Shown: in pieces, positions 8,743-17,271 of the stretch | Layout: each line of letters opens with the position of its first letter | How positions within the stretch are numbered: position 1 is the first letter of the stretch | Assembly (NCBI RefSeq): GCF_000344805.1 | Contig: NC_020453.1 | Span: 5,613,001 to 5,677,000, forward strand | Origin: Bradyrhizobium oligotrophicum S58 | GTDB taxonomy: Bacteria > Pseudomonadota > Alphaproteobacteria > Rhizobiales > Xanthobacteraceae | Direction of reading: 5' to 3' | Length of the DNA stretch: 64,000 nucleotides | Program-made: the position numbers and the translations under genes | The notes under the pieces: generated by a model | The model's input: only the letters and a program-made list of their open reading frames with translations | The model's database searches: none | Told to the model about the DNA's origin: nothing

Positions 8743-9430
8743 CGGGGGTCCACTCCATGATCCATCGTCCGGTCTGGCCGTGACGGTTGCGAATGAGCTC
8801 GGCATCGAGGCGCGGCGCGCCCCACGCCATCCAGGGCGCCGAGGGCAGCGACGGCGCGGTGCGGACGATCCAGCGCGTCTCGGCGGTCGAGGGTTCGGGC
8901 GTAGCTGCAATGCGCAGCATGAGCGCGGTGACGCCGGACTCCTGCGCCGCCAGGGTCAGCTTGCGGCTGGCGACGAGATCGAGCTTTTGCGTCTCGCCCC
9001 ACACCTCCAGCATCACACTTCCCAGCGCATCGCAGGCGAGCGCGTCGGCGGCGGTGCGAAGCGCATGATCGAGATCGGGCGCGCGCACGATGACGAGACG
9101 GCGCGGATCGAGCCCGAGCTCGGCGAGCCCGCTCATCGACAGCGCGCCCATCTCGCGTTCGGCGAAATCCTGCCGGATCCAGATCAGTGGCCGGCGCGCG
9201 GCGGCACGCGCGGCCAGCCCGCACAGGAAGCCGGTCGCGGCTGCGGCCTGGCGGCCGGTCTCGGCGAACACCTCGTGCAGCGCGCCGGTGGCGAGGCCGC
9301 CCTGCAGCACCGCATCCGCCTCGTCATGGCCGAGCGCGACCCGGCGCATGTCCTGTGCGCCATCGGCCGCCTCGAGACGGGCAATGCGGCCGCGCAGGCG
9401 CGCGAGCGTATCCATGCGTGCGCCGGTCAT
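8636..9430 (-). CDS. imuA: ImuA, RecA-like mutasome accessory protein
   Basis: A 264-residue protein of the ImuA family, distant from RecA/SulA and required with ImuB and DnaE2 for damage-induced mutagenesis. Recognisable features are RLEAADGAQ near the N-terminus, GALHEVFAETGRQAAAATGF (residues about 46-65) and LIWIRQDFAEREMGALS. Family members keep the RecA fold but often lack a full Walker A. ATG 9430 has GGAG nine bases upstream; ATG 9415 is a second possibility. It is the first gene of the minus-strand cassette, and its start lies 84 bp from the LexA box. Confidence 0.9.
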   Translation of the reverse strand: MTGARMDTLARLRGRIARLEAADGAQDMRRVALGHDEADAVLQGGLATGALHEVFAETGRQAAAATGFLCGLAARAAARRPLIWIRQDFAEREMGALSMSGLAELGLDPRRLVIVRAPDLDHALRTAADALACDALGSVMLEVWGETQKLDLVASRKLTLAAQESGVTALMLRIAATPEPSTAETRWIVRTAPSLPSAPWMAWGAPRLDAELIRNRHGQTGRWIMEWTPDACRFSEPAADPQPVAAAPAHRSHQASAGPHRRSA

Positions 9431-9513
9431 TCGTCGCCGCTCCTTTTCAATCCATCGTGCGGGTGCTGCCGTTCTTTCTGTGAGCAGGCAGTGAACCCGC
9501 GACGACCCTCTTT

Positions 9514-9528
9514 GTTCATGATACGTTC
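9514..9528. promoter_or_regulatory. LexA (SOS) box, alphaproteobacterial direct-repeat type
   Basis: GTTC ATGATAC GTTC, an exact match to the GTTC-N7-GTTC operator used by LexA in alphaproteobacteria. It lies between divergent imuA (start 9430) and the repair radical SAM gene (start 9614), about 85 bp from each start. It could therefore control both directions. Families and position agree; binding itself is inferred. Confidence 0.85.
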
Positions 9529-9613
9529 TAATATAAAGCTAACGCCTTCGAGAGAGTCAATCGGGATTGCCCCGGATCTGATTCAACGAATGGAATCAAA
9601 GGGATTCAAAGCC

Positions 9614-10852
9614 ATGGAGCTGCTGCGCAAACTCGAGATCCTGGCCGATGCCGCCAAGTATGACGCGTCCTGCGCCTCCAGCGGTACTGAGATGCGGGAC
9701 TCGCGCGACGGCAAGGGGCTCGGCTCGACCGCGCCCGGCATGGGCATCTGCCATTCCTATGCGCCGGACGGGCGCTGCATCTCGCTGCTCAAGGTTCTGC
9801 TGACCAACGCCTGCAACTTCGACTGCCTGTATTGCGTCAACCGCGCCTCCTCCAATGTCGCCCGCGCGCGCTTCACGGTCGACGAGGTGGTGAAGCTCAC
9901 CATCGACTTCTATCGCCGCAACTACATCGAGGGGCTGTTCCTGTCGTCGGGCATCATCCGCAGTCCCGACTACACGATGGAGCAGGTCGTCTCCGTCGCG
10001 CGCAAATTGCGCGAGGAGCATCGCTTCCGTGGCTACATCCATCTGAAGACGATTCCGGAGGCCGACGAGGCGCTGATCGCCGAGGCCGGTAGATATGCCG
10101 ACCGGCTCAGCATCAACATCGAGACGCCGCTGGAAGAGAGCCTGACGCAGCTCGCGCCCGAGAAGGACCAGCGCGCGATCCGCCGCACCATGGGCCGTCT
10201 CCGGCTTAAGCTCGACGAGACGGCGGAGGCCAAGAAGACGGTGCGCCGGGCGAAGCCGCCGCGCTTTGCGCCGGCCGGCCAGAGCACGCAGATGATCGTC
10301 GGCGCCGACGAGGCCAACGACCGCGTCATCCTGTCGACCTCGGCCAATCTCTACGGCGCCTATAAGCTCAAGCGCGTCTATTACTCGGCCTTCAGCCCGA
10401 TCCCCGATGCCAGCCGCGCGCTGCCGCTGCAGGCGCCACCTCTGGTGCGCGAGCATCGGCTCTACCAGGCCGACTGGCTGATGCGGTTCTACGGCTTCGA
10501 TGCCGACGAGATCGTCGAGGAGAACGAAGGCATGCTGCCGCTCGACATCGACCCCAAGCTCGCCTGGGCGTTGCGCCACCGCGACCGCTTCCCGCTCGAC
10601 ATCAACAAAGCCAGCCGCGAGGAGCTGTTGCGCGTGCCAGGATTCGGCACCCGCACCGTGCAGCGCATCCTCGCCACACGCCGCACCACCACGATCCGCT
10701 TTGCGGATCTCGCCCAGCTCAACGTTGTCAGGAACAAGGCGCTGCCGTTCATCGTTCTCTCCGATCACCGGCCGTCACCGTCTTTGCTCGACGGTGCCGG
10801 CCTCAGAGCCCGGCTGCGGCCGAAACCGCAGCAGCTGGGATTTGGATTCTAG
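9614..10852 (+). CDS. Putative DNA modification/repair radical SAM protein
   Basis: A 412-residue radical SAM protein of the family regularly found beside UdgX-type uracil glycosylase genes. The cluster-binding motif CNFDCLYC supplies Cys67, Cys71 and Cys74. A C-terminal helix-hairpin-helix (about residues 335-370, DINKASREELLRVPGFGTRT) suggests contact with DNA. The start ATG 9614 (MELLRKLEILADAAKYDASC) is preferred because family members begin there and AAAGGGA lies about ten bases upstream; ATG 9590 is an alternative. The substrate is unknown; a role in DNA repair is inferred from the HhH, the partner gene and the LexA box 86 bp upstream. The next gene follows after a 100 bp gap containing a repeat. 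Confidence 0.88.
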   Translation: MELLRKLEILADAAKYDASCASSGTEMRDSRDGKGLGSTAPGMGICHSYAPDGRCISLLKVLLTNACNFDCLYCVNRASSNVARARFTVDEVVKLTIDFYRRNYIEGLFLSSGIIRSPDYTMEQVVSVARKLREEHRFRGYIHLKTIPEADEALIAEAGRYADRLSINIETPLEESLTQLAPEKDQRAIRRTMGRLRLKLDETAEAKKTVRRAKPPRFAPAGQSTQMIVGADEANDRVILSTSANLYGAYKLKRVYYSAFSPIPDASRALPLQAPPLVREHRLYQADWLMRFYGFDADEIVEENEGMLPLDIDPKLAWALRHRDRFPLDINKASREELLRVPGFGTRTVQRILATRRTTTIRFADLAQLNVVRNKALPFIVLSDHRPSPSLLDGAGLRARLRPKPQQLGFGF

Positions 10853-10860
10853 GAGAAGCC

Positions 10861-10943
10861 GTCATCGCGAGCGCAGCGACGCGATCCAGGGGCCGCACGA
10901 GACGTCTGGATTGCTTCGTCGCTTCGCTCCTCGCAATGACGAG
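10861..10943. repeat. Short palindromic repeat (GTCATTGCGAGCGCAGC family), copy 1
   Basis: The arms are GTCATCGCGAGCGCAGCGAC and TCGTCGCTTCGCTCCTCGCAATGAC, separated by a spacer of about 15 bp within inner GATCCAG/CTGGATT pairing. It occupies almost all the space between the radical SAM gene and the UdgX fusion gene. Related copies lie at 27769-27843 and 53083-53163. Confidence 0.85.
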
Positions 10944-10952
10944 AGAGGTGAG

Positions 10953-12437
10953 ATGCACGTCGTAACCCTCGACAGCGACACCGATTTCGACGGCTGGCGC
11001 AAGGCCGCCCGGGCGCTGGCGATGAACGATGTCAGGCCGGCGGATGTGACCTGGCGCGTCAAGGGCGCAGCGCCCGATCTGTTCGACGATGAGGCCGAGA
11101 CGCAGCTGCCCGAGGTGCCCAAGGGCGCGTTCTCGGTGCCGGCCAGCTTCATGGAGCTGGCCGAGAGCGCGATCCTGCACAGCGATCCCACCCGCTTCAC
11201 CCTGCTCTATCGCCTGCTGTGGCGTCTGCGCACCAACCACGACCTGATGGAGATCGCGACCGATCCCGATGTCGCGCAGGCCAACGCGCTGGCGCGCGCC
11301 GTGCGCCGCGACGTTCACAAGATGCATGCCTTCGTCCGCTTCCGCGAGGTCGGCCGCGAGCGCGAGGCCCGCTACGTGGCCTGGTTCGAGCCGGAGCACC
11401 ACATCGTCGAGCGCGCCGCGCCGTTCTTCGCCAGCCGCTTCGCCGATATGCCCTGGTCGATCCTGACGCCCGAACTCTCAGCGCATTGGGACGGCAGCCG
11501 CGTCTCGTTCACGTCAGGTGTTAGCAAGGCCGAAGCACCCACTGAAGACCGGCTCGAAGAGGTCTGGCTGCGCTATTACGCCAGCATTTTCAATCCGGCA
11601 CGGCTGAAAGTGAAGGCGATGGAAAAGGAGATGCCGAAGAAATACTGGCAGAACCTGCCTGAAGCCAAGCTGATCCAGCCGCTGATCGCAGCCGCGTCCA
11701 GGCGCACATCCGCGATGATCGCCGAGCCTGGCACCGAACCGCACAAGCCGCAGAAACGCGTCGAGGAGACCGCGATGACCCGCACGCCTAAAGCCCACGC
11801 GCATGCTGCTGCTCAGACCTCACATGATGTCGAGCCGACCGATCTTCAGACGTTGCGTGAAGAGGCCGCCGGCTGCCGCGCCTGCCCGCTGTGGAAGGAC
11901 GCCACGCAGACCGTGTTCGGCGAGGGCCCGGCGCATGCGCCGCTGATGCTGGTCGGCGAGCAGCCCGGCGACAAGGAGGACCTCGCCGGCCACCCCTTCG
12001 TCGGCCCGGCCGGCCAGATGCTCGACCGCGCGCTGGAAGAGGCCGGCATCGACCGGAGCAAGGTCTACGTCACCAATGCGGTGAAGCATTTCAAGTTCGT
12101 AGCCAGAGGCAAGATCCGGCTGCACCAGAAGCCGGCGACGCCAGAGATCAAGGCCTGCCGCCCGTGGTACGAGCGCGAGCTCGCCGCCGTCCGCCCCGCC
12201 CTGGTCGTGGCGATGGGCGCGACCGCCGCGCAGTCGGTGTTCGGCAAGATCACGCAGGTCACCAAGAACCGCGGCCAGATCGTCGACCTGCCCGACGGTC
12301 CCCAGGCGATGATCACGGTGCACCCGTCGTATCTCTTGCGGCTGCCCGACGCCGAGGCCAAGGCGCGGGAGTATGAGCTCTTCGTCAAGGACCTGAAGGT
12401 CGCCGCCGCCGCGCTCAAGCGCGCGCACGCGGCGTGA
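10953..12437 (+). CDS. DUF4130 domain fused to UdgX-type uracil-DNA glycosylase
   Basis: A 494-residue two-domain protein. Residues 1 to about 265 form the DUF4130 domain that partners the repair radical SAM protein. From about residue 280 there is a family-4-like uracil-DNA glycosylase of the UdgX branch: CRACPLW with two Fe-S cysteines, the UdgX hallmark GEQPGDKED, then KIRLHQKP, whose His matches the residue that UdgX attaches covalently to the abasic sugar, and HPSYLLR as motif B. The loop usually written KRRIH reads KIRLH here. UdgX binds uracil sites in DNA very tightly. The start ATG 10953 has GAGAGGTGAG upstream. In many genomes the two halves are separate adjacent genes. Confidence 0.9.
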   Translation: MHVVTLDSDTDFDGWRKAARALAMNDVRPADVTWRVKGAAPDLFDDEAETQLPEVPKGAFSVPASFMELAESAILHSDPTRFTLLYRLLWRLRTNHDLMEIATDPDVAQANALARAVRRDVHKMHAFVRFREVGREREARYVAWFEPEHHIVERAAPFFASRFADMPWSILTPELSAHWDGSRVSFTSGVSKAEAPTEDRLEEVWLRYYASIFNPARLKVKAMEKEMPKKYWQNLPEAKLIQPLIAAASRRTSAMIAEPGTEPHKPQKRVEETAMTRTPKAHAHAAAQTSHDVEPTDLQTLREEAAGCRACPLWKDATQTVFGEGPAHAPLMLVGEQPGDKEDLAGHPFVGPAGQMLDRALEEAGIDRSKVYVTNAVKHFKFVARGKIRLHQKPATPEIKACRPWYERELAAVRPALVVAMGATAAQSVFGKITQVTKNRGQIVDLPDGPQAMITVHPSYLLRLPDAEAKAREYELFVKDLKVAAAALKRAHAA

Positions 12438-12455
12438 CGCCCGGCTGAAACGCAA

Positions 12456-12517
12456 ATGGCCGGGCCTGCGCCGCGCCGGAGGGGCTTCGGCCCCGCAGGC
12501 GGGACAAGCCCGGCCAT
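12456..12517. repeat. GC-rich hairpin after the UdgX gene
   Basis: ATGGCCGGGCCTGCGCC at 12456 pairs with GGGACAAGCCCGGCCAT ending at 12517; the inner part GGGGCTTCGGCCCC is a perfect small stem. There is no T tract, so this looks like a dispersed palindrome rather than a classical terminator. It lies between convergent genes and could still slow transcription. Confidence 0.6.
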
Positions 12518-12541
12518 GACAAGCAAGCAGGTGCGAACAGC

Positions 12542-13711
12542 TCACGCCGCCAGCGTGTTCTCCACCACCTTGATGAAGAACGAGGTGCCGTAGACGATCG
12601 CCTCGTCGTTGAAATTGTAGGCGGGGTGATGCAGGCCGGCGCTATCGCCGTTGCCGACGAAGATGAAGGCGCCGGGGCGGGCTTCGAGCATGTAGGCGAA
12701 ATCCTCGCCGCCCATCATCGGCGGCATCTCATGCACGTTGGCATCGCCCGCGACCTCCTTGGCGGCTCGGATGGCGATCTCGGTCTGCTCGGGATGATTG
12801 ACGACCACGGGATAGCCGCGCGTGTAGTCCAGATTGATCCTGGCGCCGGTCATCTGGGCGACGCCGGTGACGACCTCGCGGACACGCTTTTCCATCAGCT
12901 CCCGCACCTTCGGCGTCAGCGTCCGTACGGTGCCGCGCAGCACCGCGCTGTGCGGGATCACGTTGCGGGCATTGCCGGCGTGAAACTCGCAGATCGAAAG
13001 CACGGCCGCCTCGAGCGGGTCGACGTTGCGCGCCACGATCTGCTGCAGCGCCGTGACGAGCTGGGCTCCGACCATGAGCGAGTCGATGCAATTGTGCGGC
13101 TTGGCGGCATGGCCGCCATGGCCCTCGATGGTGATGTCGACCGAGTCGGTCGAGGCCATCAGCGCGCCCTGGCGGATCGCGAAGGCGCCGATCGGCAGCC
13201 CCGGTCCGTTGTGCATGCCGTAGACCTGGTCGATCTTGAAGCGCTCGATCAGGCCGTCCTTGATCATCGCATCGGCGCCGGCGCCGCCCTCCTCGGCGGG
13301 CTGGAAAATGACGGCGACCTCGCCGGCGAAGTTGCGGGTCTCGGCGAGATAGCGCGCGGCGCCCAAGAGCATCGCGGTGTGGCCGTCATGGCCGCAGGCA
13401 TGCATCTTGCCCGGGGTCTTCGACGCGTAAGGCAGCCCCGTGATCTCCTCGATCGGCAGCGCATCCATGTCGGCGCGCAGGCCGAGCACCTTGACGTCGC
13501 CAGCGCCGGGCTTCCGGCCCTTGATGACGCCGACCACGCCGGTCTTGCCGAGTCCCGTCGCGACCTCGTCACAGCCGAACTCGCGCAGCCGATCGGCCAC
13601 GAAGGAGGCGGTCCGGTGCACGTCGTACAGCAGCTCGGGATGCGAATGGATATCCCGCCTCCAGGCCTGGATATCGGGCTGCAGATCGGCGACGCGGTTG
13701 ACGATGGGCAT
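12542..13711 (-). CDS. M20 family metal-dependent amidohydrolase (N-acyl amino acid / hippurate hydrolase type)
   Basis: A 389-residue M20D-type peptidase relative that would hydrolyse an N-acyl or amide bond of an amino acid conjugate in the cytoplasm. Metal-site motifs are visible: HSHPELLYD near the N-terminus, GLRADMDALPI, KMHACGHDGHTAMLLG, IFQPAEEGGAGA with the catalytic Glu pair, and MMGGEDFAYMLEARPGAFIF toward the C-terminus. Start: ATG 13711 (MPIVNRVADLQ), where family homology begins. The frame is open to ATG 13756, but the extra 15 residues are not family-like. It stands alone on the minus strand. The substrate cannot be read from sequence; hippurate, indole-acetyl-amino acid or other conjugates are all possible. 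Confidence 0.88.
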   Translation of the reverse strand: MPIVNRVADLQPDIQAWRRDIHSHPELLYDVHRTASFVADRLREFGCDEVATGLGKTGVVGVIKGRKPGAGDVKVLGLRADMDALPIEEITGLPYASKTPGKMHACGHDGHTAMLLGAARYLAETRNFAGEVAVIFQPAEEGGAGADAMIKDGLIERFKIDQVYGMHNGPGLPIGAFAIRQGALMASTDSVDITIEGHGGHAAKPHNCIDSLMVGAQLVTALQQIVARNVDPLEAAVLSICEFHAGNARNVIPHSAVLRGTVRTLTPKVRELMEKRVREVVTGVAQMTGARINLDYTRGYPVVVNHPEQTEIAIRAAKEVAGDANVHEMPPMMGGEDFAYMLEARPGAFIFVGNGDSAGLHHPAYNFNDEAIVYGTSFFIKVVENTLAA

Positions 13712-13880
13712 GGGGAATCTCGTAACTCCAAAGGGATATTTGCGCCGTTTTAGCATGCAAAACTCGCACCGCCCAACATTCAGGCTGCGCCTGTCTCATG
13801 GCTGGGTCAACCAGCCATGAACGTGGCGCTTGTCCGGCGCGGCCCCGGCTGACTAAAAGCCTCCCAACGATGGGAAGGGA

Positions 13881-15506
13881 ATGCCGATGCCGAGACAGCT
13901 CACGGGGGATTACGACCATATCGTGGTGGGCGCCGGCACCGCCGGCTGCATCCTCGCCAACCGCCTGTCGGCCGATCCGAACACCCGCGTCCTGATCCTG
14001 GAGGCCGGCGGCAACGACAATTGGATCTGGTTCCATATTCCGGTCGGCTACCTCTTCGCGATTGGCAATCCGCGCTCCGACTGGATGTTTCGCACCGAGG
14101 CCGAGCCGGGCCTGAACGGCCGTTCGCTGGCCTATCCCCGCGGCAAGGTGATCGGCGGCTGCTCGGCGATCAACGCCATGATCTCGATGCGCGGCCAGGC
14201 CGCCGACTACGACCATTGGCGGCAGCTGGGTCTCTCCGGCTGGTCCTATTCCGACGTGCTGCCGGTGTTCCGGCGGCTGGAGGACCACTTCCTCGGCGAG
14301 AGCGAGCACCATGGCGCCGGCGGCGGCTGGCGCATCGAGGCGCCGCGGCTCTCCTGGGCGGTGCTCGACGCAGTCGGCGACGCCGCCGAGCAGATGGGCA
14401 TCCGCCGCATCCCGGATTTCAATACCGGCGACAATGAAGGCATCAGCTACTTCCACGTCAACCAGAAGCGCGGCCGGCGCTGGTCCTCCGCGCGAGGTTT
14501 TCTCAAGCCGGCGCTGAACAGATCGAACCTGCGGCTGGAAACGCAGGTGCTGGTGGATCGTCTGATCATCGAGAAGGGCCGCGCCGTCGGCGTGCGCTTC
14601 CAGCAGAACGGCGAGACGATCGAGGCCCGCACCAAGGGCGAGGTGATCCTGAGCGCGGGCTCGATCGGCTCGGTGCAGGTGCTGCAGCGCTCGGGCATCG
14701 GACCGGCGGATTGGCTCTCGGAGCTCGGCATCGATGTCGTCATTGACAAGCCCGGCGTCGGCCGCAATCTGCAGGACCATCTGCAGCAGCGCGCGATCTA
14801 CAAGGTGTCGGGCGTGAAGACGCTGAACGAGACCTACTACTCGCTGCTCCGTCGCGGCCTGATGGGGCTCGACTACGCCTTCCGCCGCCGCGGGCCTCTG
14901 ACCATGGCGCCGTCACAGCTCGGCATCTTCACGCGCTCGGATCCGAGGCGCGATCGCGCCAACATCCAATTCCACGTGCAGCCGCTGTCGCTCGACAAAT
15001 TCGGCGATCCCCTGCATCGTTTCCCGGCGATCACCGTCAGCGCCTGCAACCTGCGTCCGACCTCGCGCGGGACCGTGCGTATCCGCTCCGCCGGGATCGA
15101 CGAAGCGCCCTCGATCGCGCCGAACTATCTGGCCACGGAAGACGACCGCCAGGTCGCAGCCGATGCCATCCGCGTCACGCGCCGGCTGATGAAACAGAGC
15201 GCGCTCGCGCCGTATCAGCCGGAGGAATATCTGCCGGGCCCGTCCGTGGGCGACGACGACGCCGCGCTCGCCAAGGCCGCCGGCGACATCGGCACCACGA
15301 TCTTTCACCCTGTGGGCACGGCGAAGATGGGCACGGCGGACGATCCGATGGCGGTGGTCGACGAACGGCTGCGGTTCTACGGCATCGACCGCCTGCGCAT
15401 CGCCGACGCCTCGATCATGCCGACGATTACGTCGGGCAACACCAACACGCCCACGGCGATGATCGCGGAAAAGGCGGCGATGATGATTTTAGAGGATGGG
15501 CGCTGA
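13881..15506 (+). CDS. GMC family FAD-dependent oxidoreductase (choline/alcohol dehydrogenase-like)
   Basis: A 541-residue glucose-methanol-choline oxidoreductase that would oxidise a primary alcohol with FAD. The dinucleotide-binding motif VVGAGTAGCILANRLS is at about residues 15-30, the GMC signature around GKVIGGCSAINAMISMRG, and the C-terminal part has HPVGTAKMG followed by IADASIMPTITSGNTNTPT, the usual active-site His/Asn region. GGGAAGGGA directly precedes ATG 13881; ATG 13887, two codons on, has the better spacing and may be the real start. There is no signal peptide, so it is cytoplasmic or peripheral. Without betaine-pathway neighbours, choline is not supported over other alcohols such as polyethylene glycol or aryl alcohols. 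Confidence 0.9.
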   Translation: MPMPRQLTGDYDHIVVGAGTAGCILANRLSADPNTRVLILEAGGNDNWIWFHIPVGYLFAIGNPRSDWMFRTEAEPGLNGRSLAYPRGKVIGGCSAINAMISMRGQAADYDHWRQLGLSGWSYSDVLPVFRRLEDHFLGESEHHGAGGGWRIEAPRLSWAVLDAVGDAAEQMGIRRIPDFNTGDNEGISYFHVNQKRGRRWSSARGFLKPALNRSNLRLETQVLVDRLIIEKGRAVGVRFQQNGETIEARTKGEVILSAGSIGSVQVLQRSGIGPADWLSELGIDVVIDKPGVGRNLQDHLQQRAIYKVSGVKTLNETYYSLLRRGLMGLDYAFRRRGPLTMAPSQLGIFTRSDPRRDRANIQFHVQPLSLDKFGDPLHRFPAITVSACNLRPTSRGTVRIRSAGIDEAPSIAPNYLATEDDRQVAADAIRVTRRLMKQSALAPYQPEEYLPGPSVGDDDAALAKAAGDIGTTIFHPVGTAKMGTADDPMAVVDERLRFYGIDRLRIADASIMPTITSGNTNTPTAMIAEKAAMMILEDGR

Positions 15507-15637
15507 CGGTCGTGCCGGAATCGTAGGGGTGAGCAAAAAGCCACGCATGCGATGCAGCCCGCGTTGCGCTGAGTTTTTGGGCGCTGTGCCTCCATCCGCC
15601 TCCGATAATTTTGACAGACGGCGCTGTGCGATACAGC

Positions 15638-15796
15638 GCCCTCTCCCCTTGTGGGAGAGGGCATCTCCGGCCTATCCACGCCCGCGGTTGGGTGAGGGGT
15701 ATCTCTCCGCGAGCGACGCTCGTTGAGGCATACCCCTCACCCAACCGAGCTTGCTGCACCGTCCTACATGCCCTCTCCCACAAGGGGAGAGGGCAC
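15638..15796. repeat. Large palindromic repeat of about 160 bp, copy 1
   Basis: The outer arms are GCCCTCTCCCCTTGTGGGAG and its complement near 15770-15796; the inner arms are GGTTGGGTGAGGGGTATCTC and GCATACCCCTCACCCAACC. The whole unit folds as nested stems. The second copy, in the same orientation, is at 20051-20207. The gap 15507-15877 around it contains no gene; AT-richer sequence at 15600-15620 and 15815-15860 is unassigned. Confidence 0.9.
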
Positions 15797-15877
15797 ATTC
15801 ACTCGCACCGAGCCTCGTCTTATTGACTCTGAGTGTCACGGTAAGGAGTTCGACGATAGCTGCCGCCGCACGTTGGC

Positions 15878-17050
15878 CTAGATGATCCGCGCCACCAGCG
15901 GAGTTCGCCGCAACAGCGTTGCTGCGAACCAGCTCACCGACAGCGTACCGATCAGCACGATCGCAAACTTCACGGCCGCAGGCCAGGCCGGGTCAAACAC
16001 CAGATATTGCAGCCAGAGCAGCGGCAGGAAGTGCAGCAGGTAGATGCCGTAGGCGGAGGGCTGCATGCGGTCCATCAGCGTCAGCGGCGCGCGCGCCCAG
16101 CGCAGGAAGAAGGCCGGCACGCCGAACGCCATTGATGCGCAGAAGCTCGCGACCGCGCTGCCGTAGGCGGCACGCCACCACAGCGGCGGGGTATCGAAAT
16201 CGGCGATCCAGTTGTGATGCGCGTAGGCCAGGAACAGGATCATGCCGTAGCAGCCATAGGACAGAGCGAACCAGACCAACCAGCGCCGCACCAGCGCGCC
16301 CTGAGCGGCGAACGGCCCGGTCGTCAGTCCAGCCGCCCCCATCGCCACACCGGCAATGAAGAAGACCGGATAAAGCAGCGACCGGCTCGCCTGCAGCGGC
16401 AGCGGGAAATGCCCCGGCATGAACCATACGCCGTCGCCGAACCAGAGATGCGGCGGTAGATAGGCGGCGTTCGCGATCAGCAGGAAGATCAGGAAGCCGG
16501 CGATCGGCCGGCGCTGCAACGCCTCCGCCAACCTGCCGAGCGTACCGAATGCCCGCGGCGCCGCCAGCCATGCGAGCACCGCGACGACGTCGAACACCAG
16601 CAGCACGCCGAGAAACCAGGCCGAGCCCGACGGCCACGGACCTTCACTGATCATGCGCCACCACACCGTGGTGAACTGATCCTCGGCCACATAGTAGCGA
16701 TAATAGGCGATCGGCATGATGACGAAGATCGAGACGATGTAGGGCACGCCGAGCCGAAGCACGCGGCGCCCAACATAATCAGAAGCGCCACGCTTGGCCA
16801 AGCTCGCCGGCACGAACAGGCCGGAAAGGAAGAACATGCACGACATGAAGTAGCTGTCGTTGAACAGCGCCACCAGATCGAAGCCGAGCCAGTGCATGCG
16901 GTCGCCGCCCTGGCCGAAATAGGTGTAGTTGATCGCGGAGTGATAGAGCACGACCGAGAGCGTGATGAAGGTCCTGGCGCGGTCGAGCCCGACGATGCGG
17001 CCGGCCATCATATCGGCCTGTTGGAGGTTCGGGATCACGCGGTCATGCAT
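15878..17050 (-). CDS. Membrane acyltransferase, acyltransferase-3 family
   Basis: A 390-residue integral membrane protein with about ten hydrophobic segments. The N-terminal pattern GLDRARTFITLSVVLYHSA, with His37, matches the catalytic first helix of acyltransferase-3/OpgC-like enzymes, which acylate (acetyl, succinyl) sugars or glucans at the membrane. Further hydrophobic blocks include YFMSCMFFLSGLFVPASLA and SAWFLGVLLVFDVVAVLAWL. It is divergent from the metallophosphoesterase operon and not obviously linked to it. The substrate is unknown. ATG 17050 is used; ATG 17011 (MMAGRIVGLDR) is an alternative. Confidence 0.85.
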   Translation of the reverse strand: MHDRVIPNLQQADMMAGRIVGLDRARTFITLSVVLYHSAINYTYFGQGGDRMHWLGFDLVALFNDSYFMSCMFFLSGLFVPASLAKRGASDYVGRRVLRLGVPYIVSIFVIMPIAYYRYYVAEDQFTTVWWRMISEGPWPSGSAWFLGVLLVFDVVAVLAWLAAPRAFGTLGRLAEALQRRPIAGFLIFLLIANAAYLPPHLWFGDGVWFMPGHFPLPLQASRSLLYPVFFIAGVAMGAAGLTTGPFAAQGALVRRWLVWFALSYGCYGMILFLAYAHHNWIADFDTPPLWWRAAYGSAVASFCASMAFGVPAFFLRWARAPLTLMDRMQPSAYGIYLLHFLPLLWLQYLVFDPAWPAAVKFAIVLIGTLSVSWFAATLLRRTPLVARII

Positions 17051-17203
17051 CGAAATGCTTCCGGTCCATCAGACGCCGCCATGCGGCACCGAACCTCAAT
17101 ATATTTCGCGCGGCGCTTCGCCGATATCCTGCTTGAGAAGGAGAGCCGCGCGCCCCTGGGGCATGATCACGAACGCGTCATCGCAAGATCGGCCACGGAC
17201 GTC

Positions 17204-17233
17204 GGGAATAAAGCCGCCCCGACTCCACTCTCC
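17204..17233 (+). promoter_or_regulatory. Candidate ECF-type promoter ahead of the metallophosphoesterase operon
   Basis: GGGAATAAA at 17204-17212 resembles the -35 element of several ECF sigma groups, followed 16 bases later by TCTCC. The operon downstream encodes its own ECF sigma, so autoregulation would be expected. Only the first half is a good match and no second copy was found in the window, so this is a weak call. Confidence 0.25.
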
Positions 17234-17271
17234 TCACCCGCAAGCCCGATGACGGGCAACGGGAGAGTATG

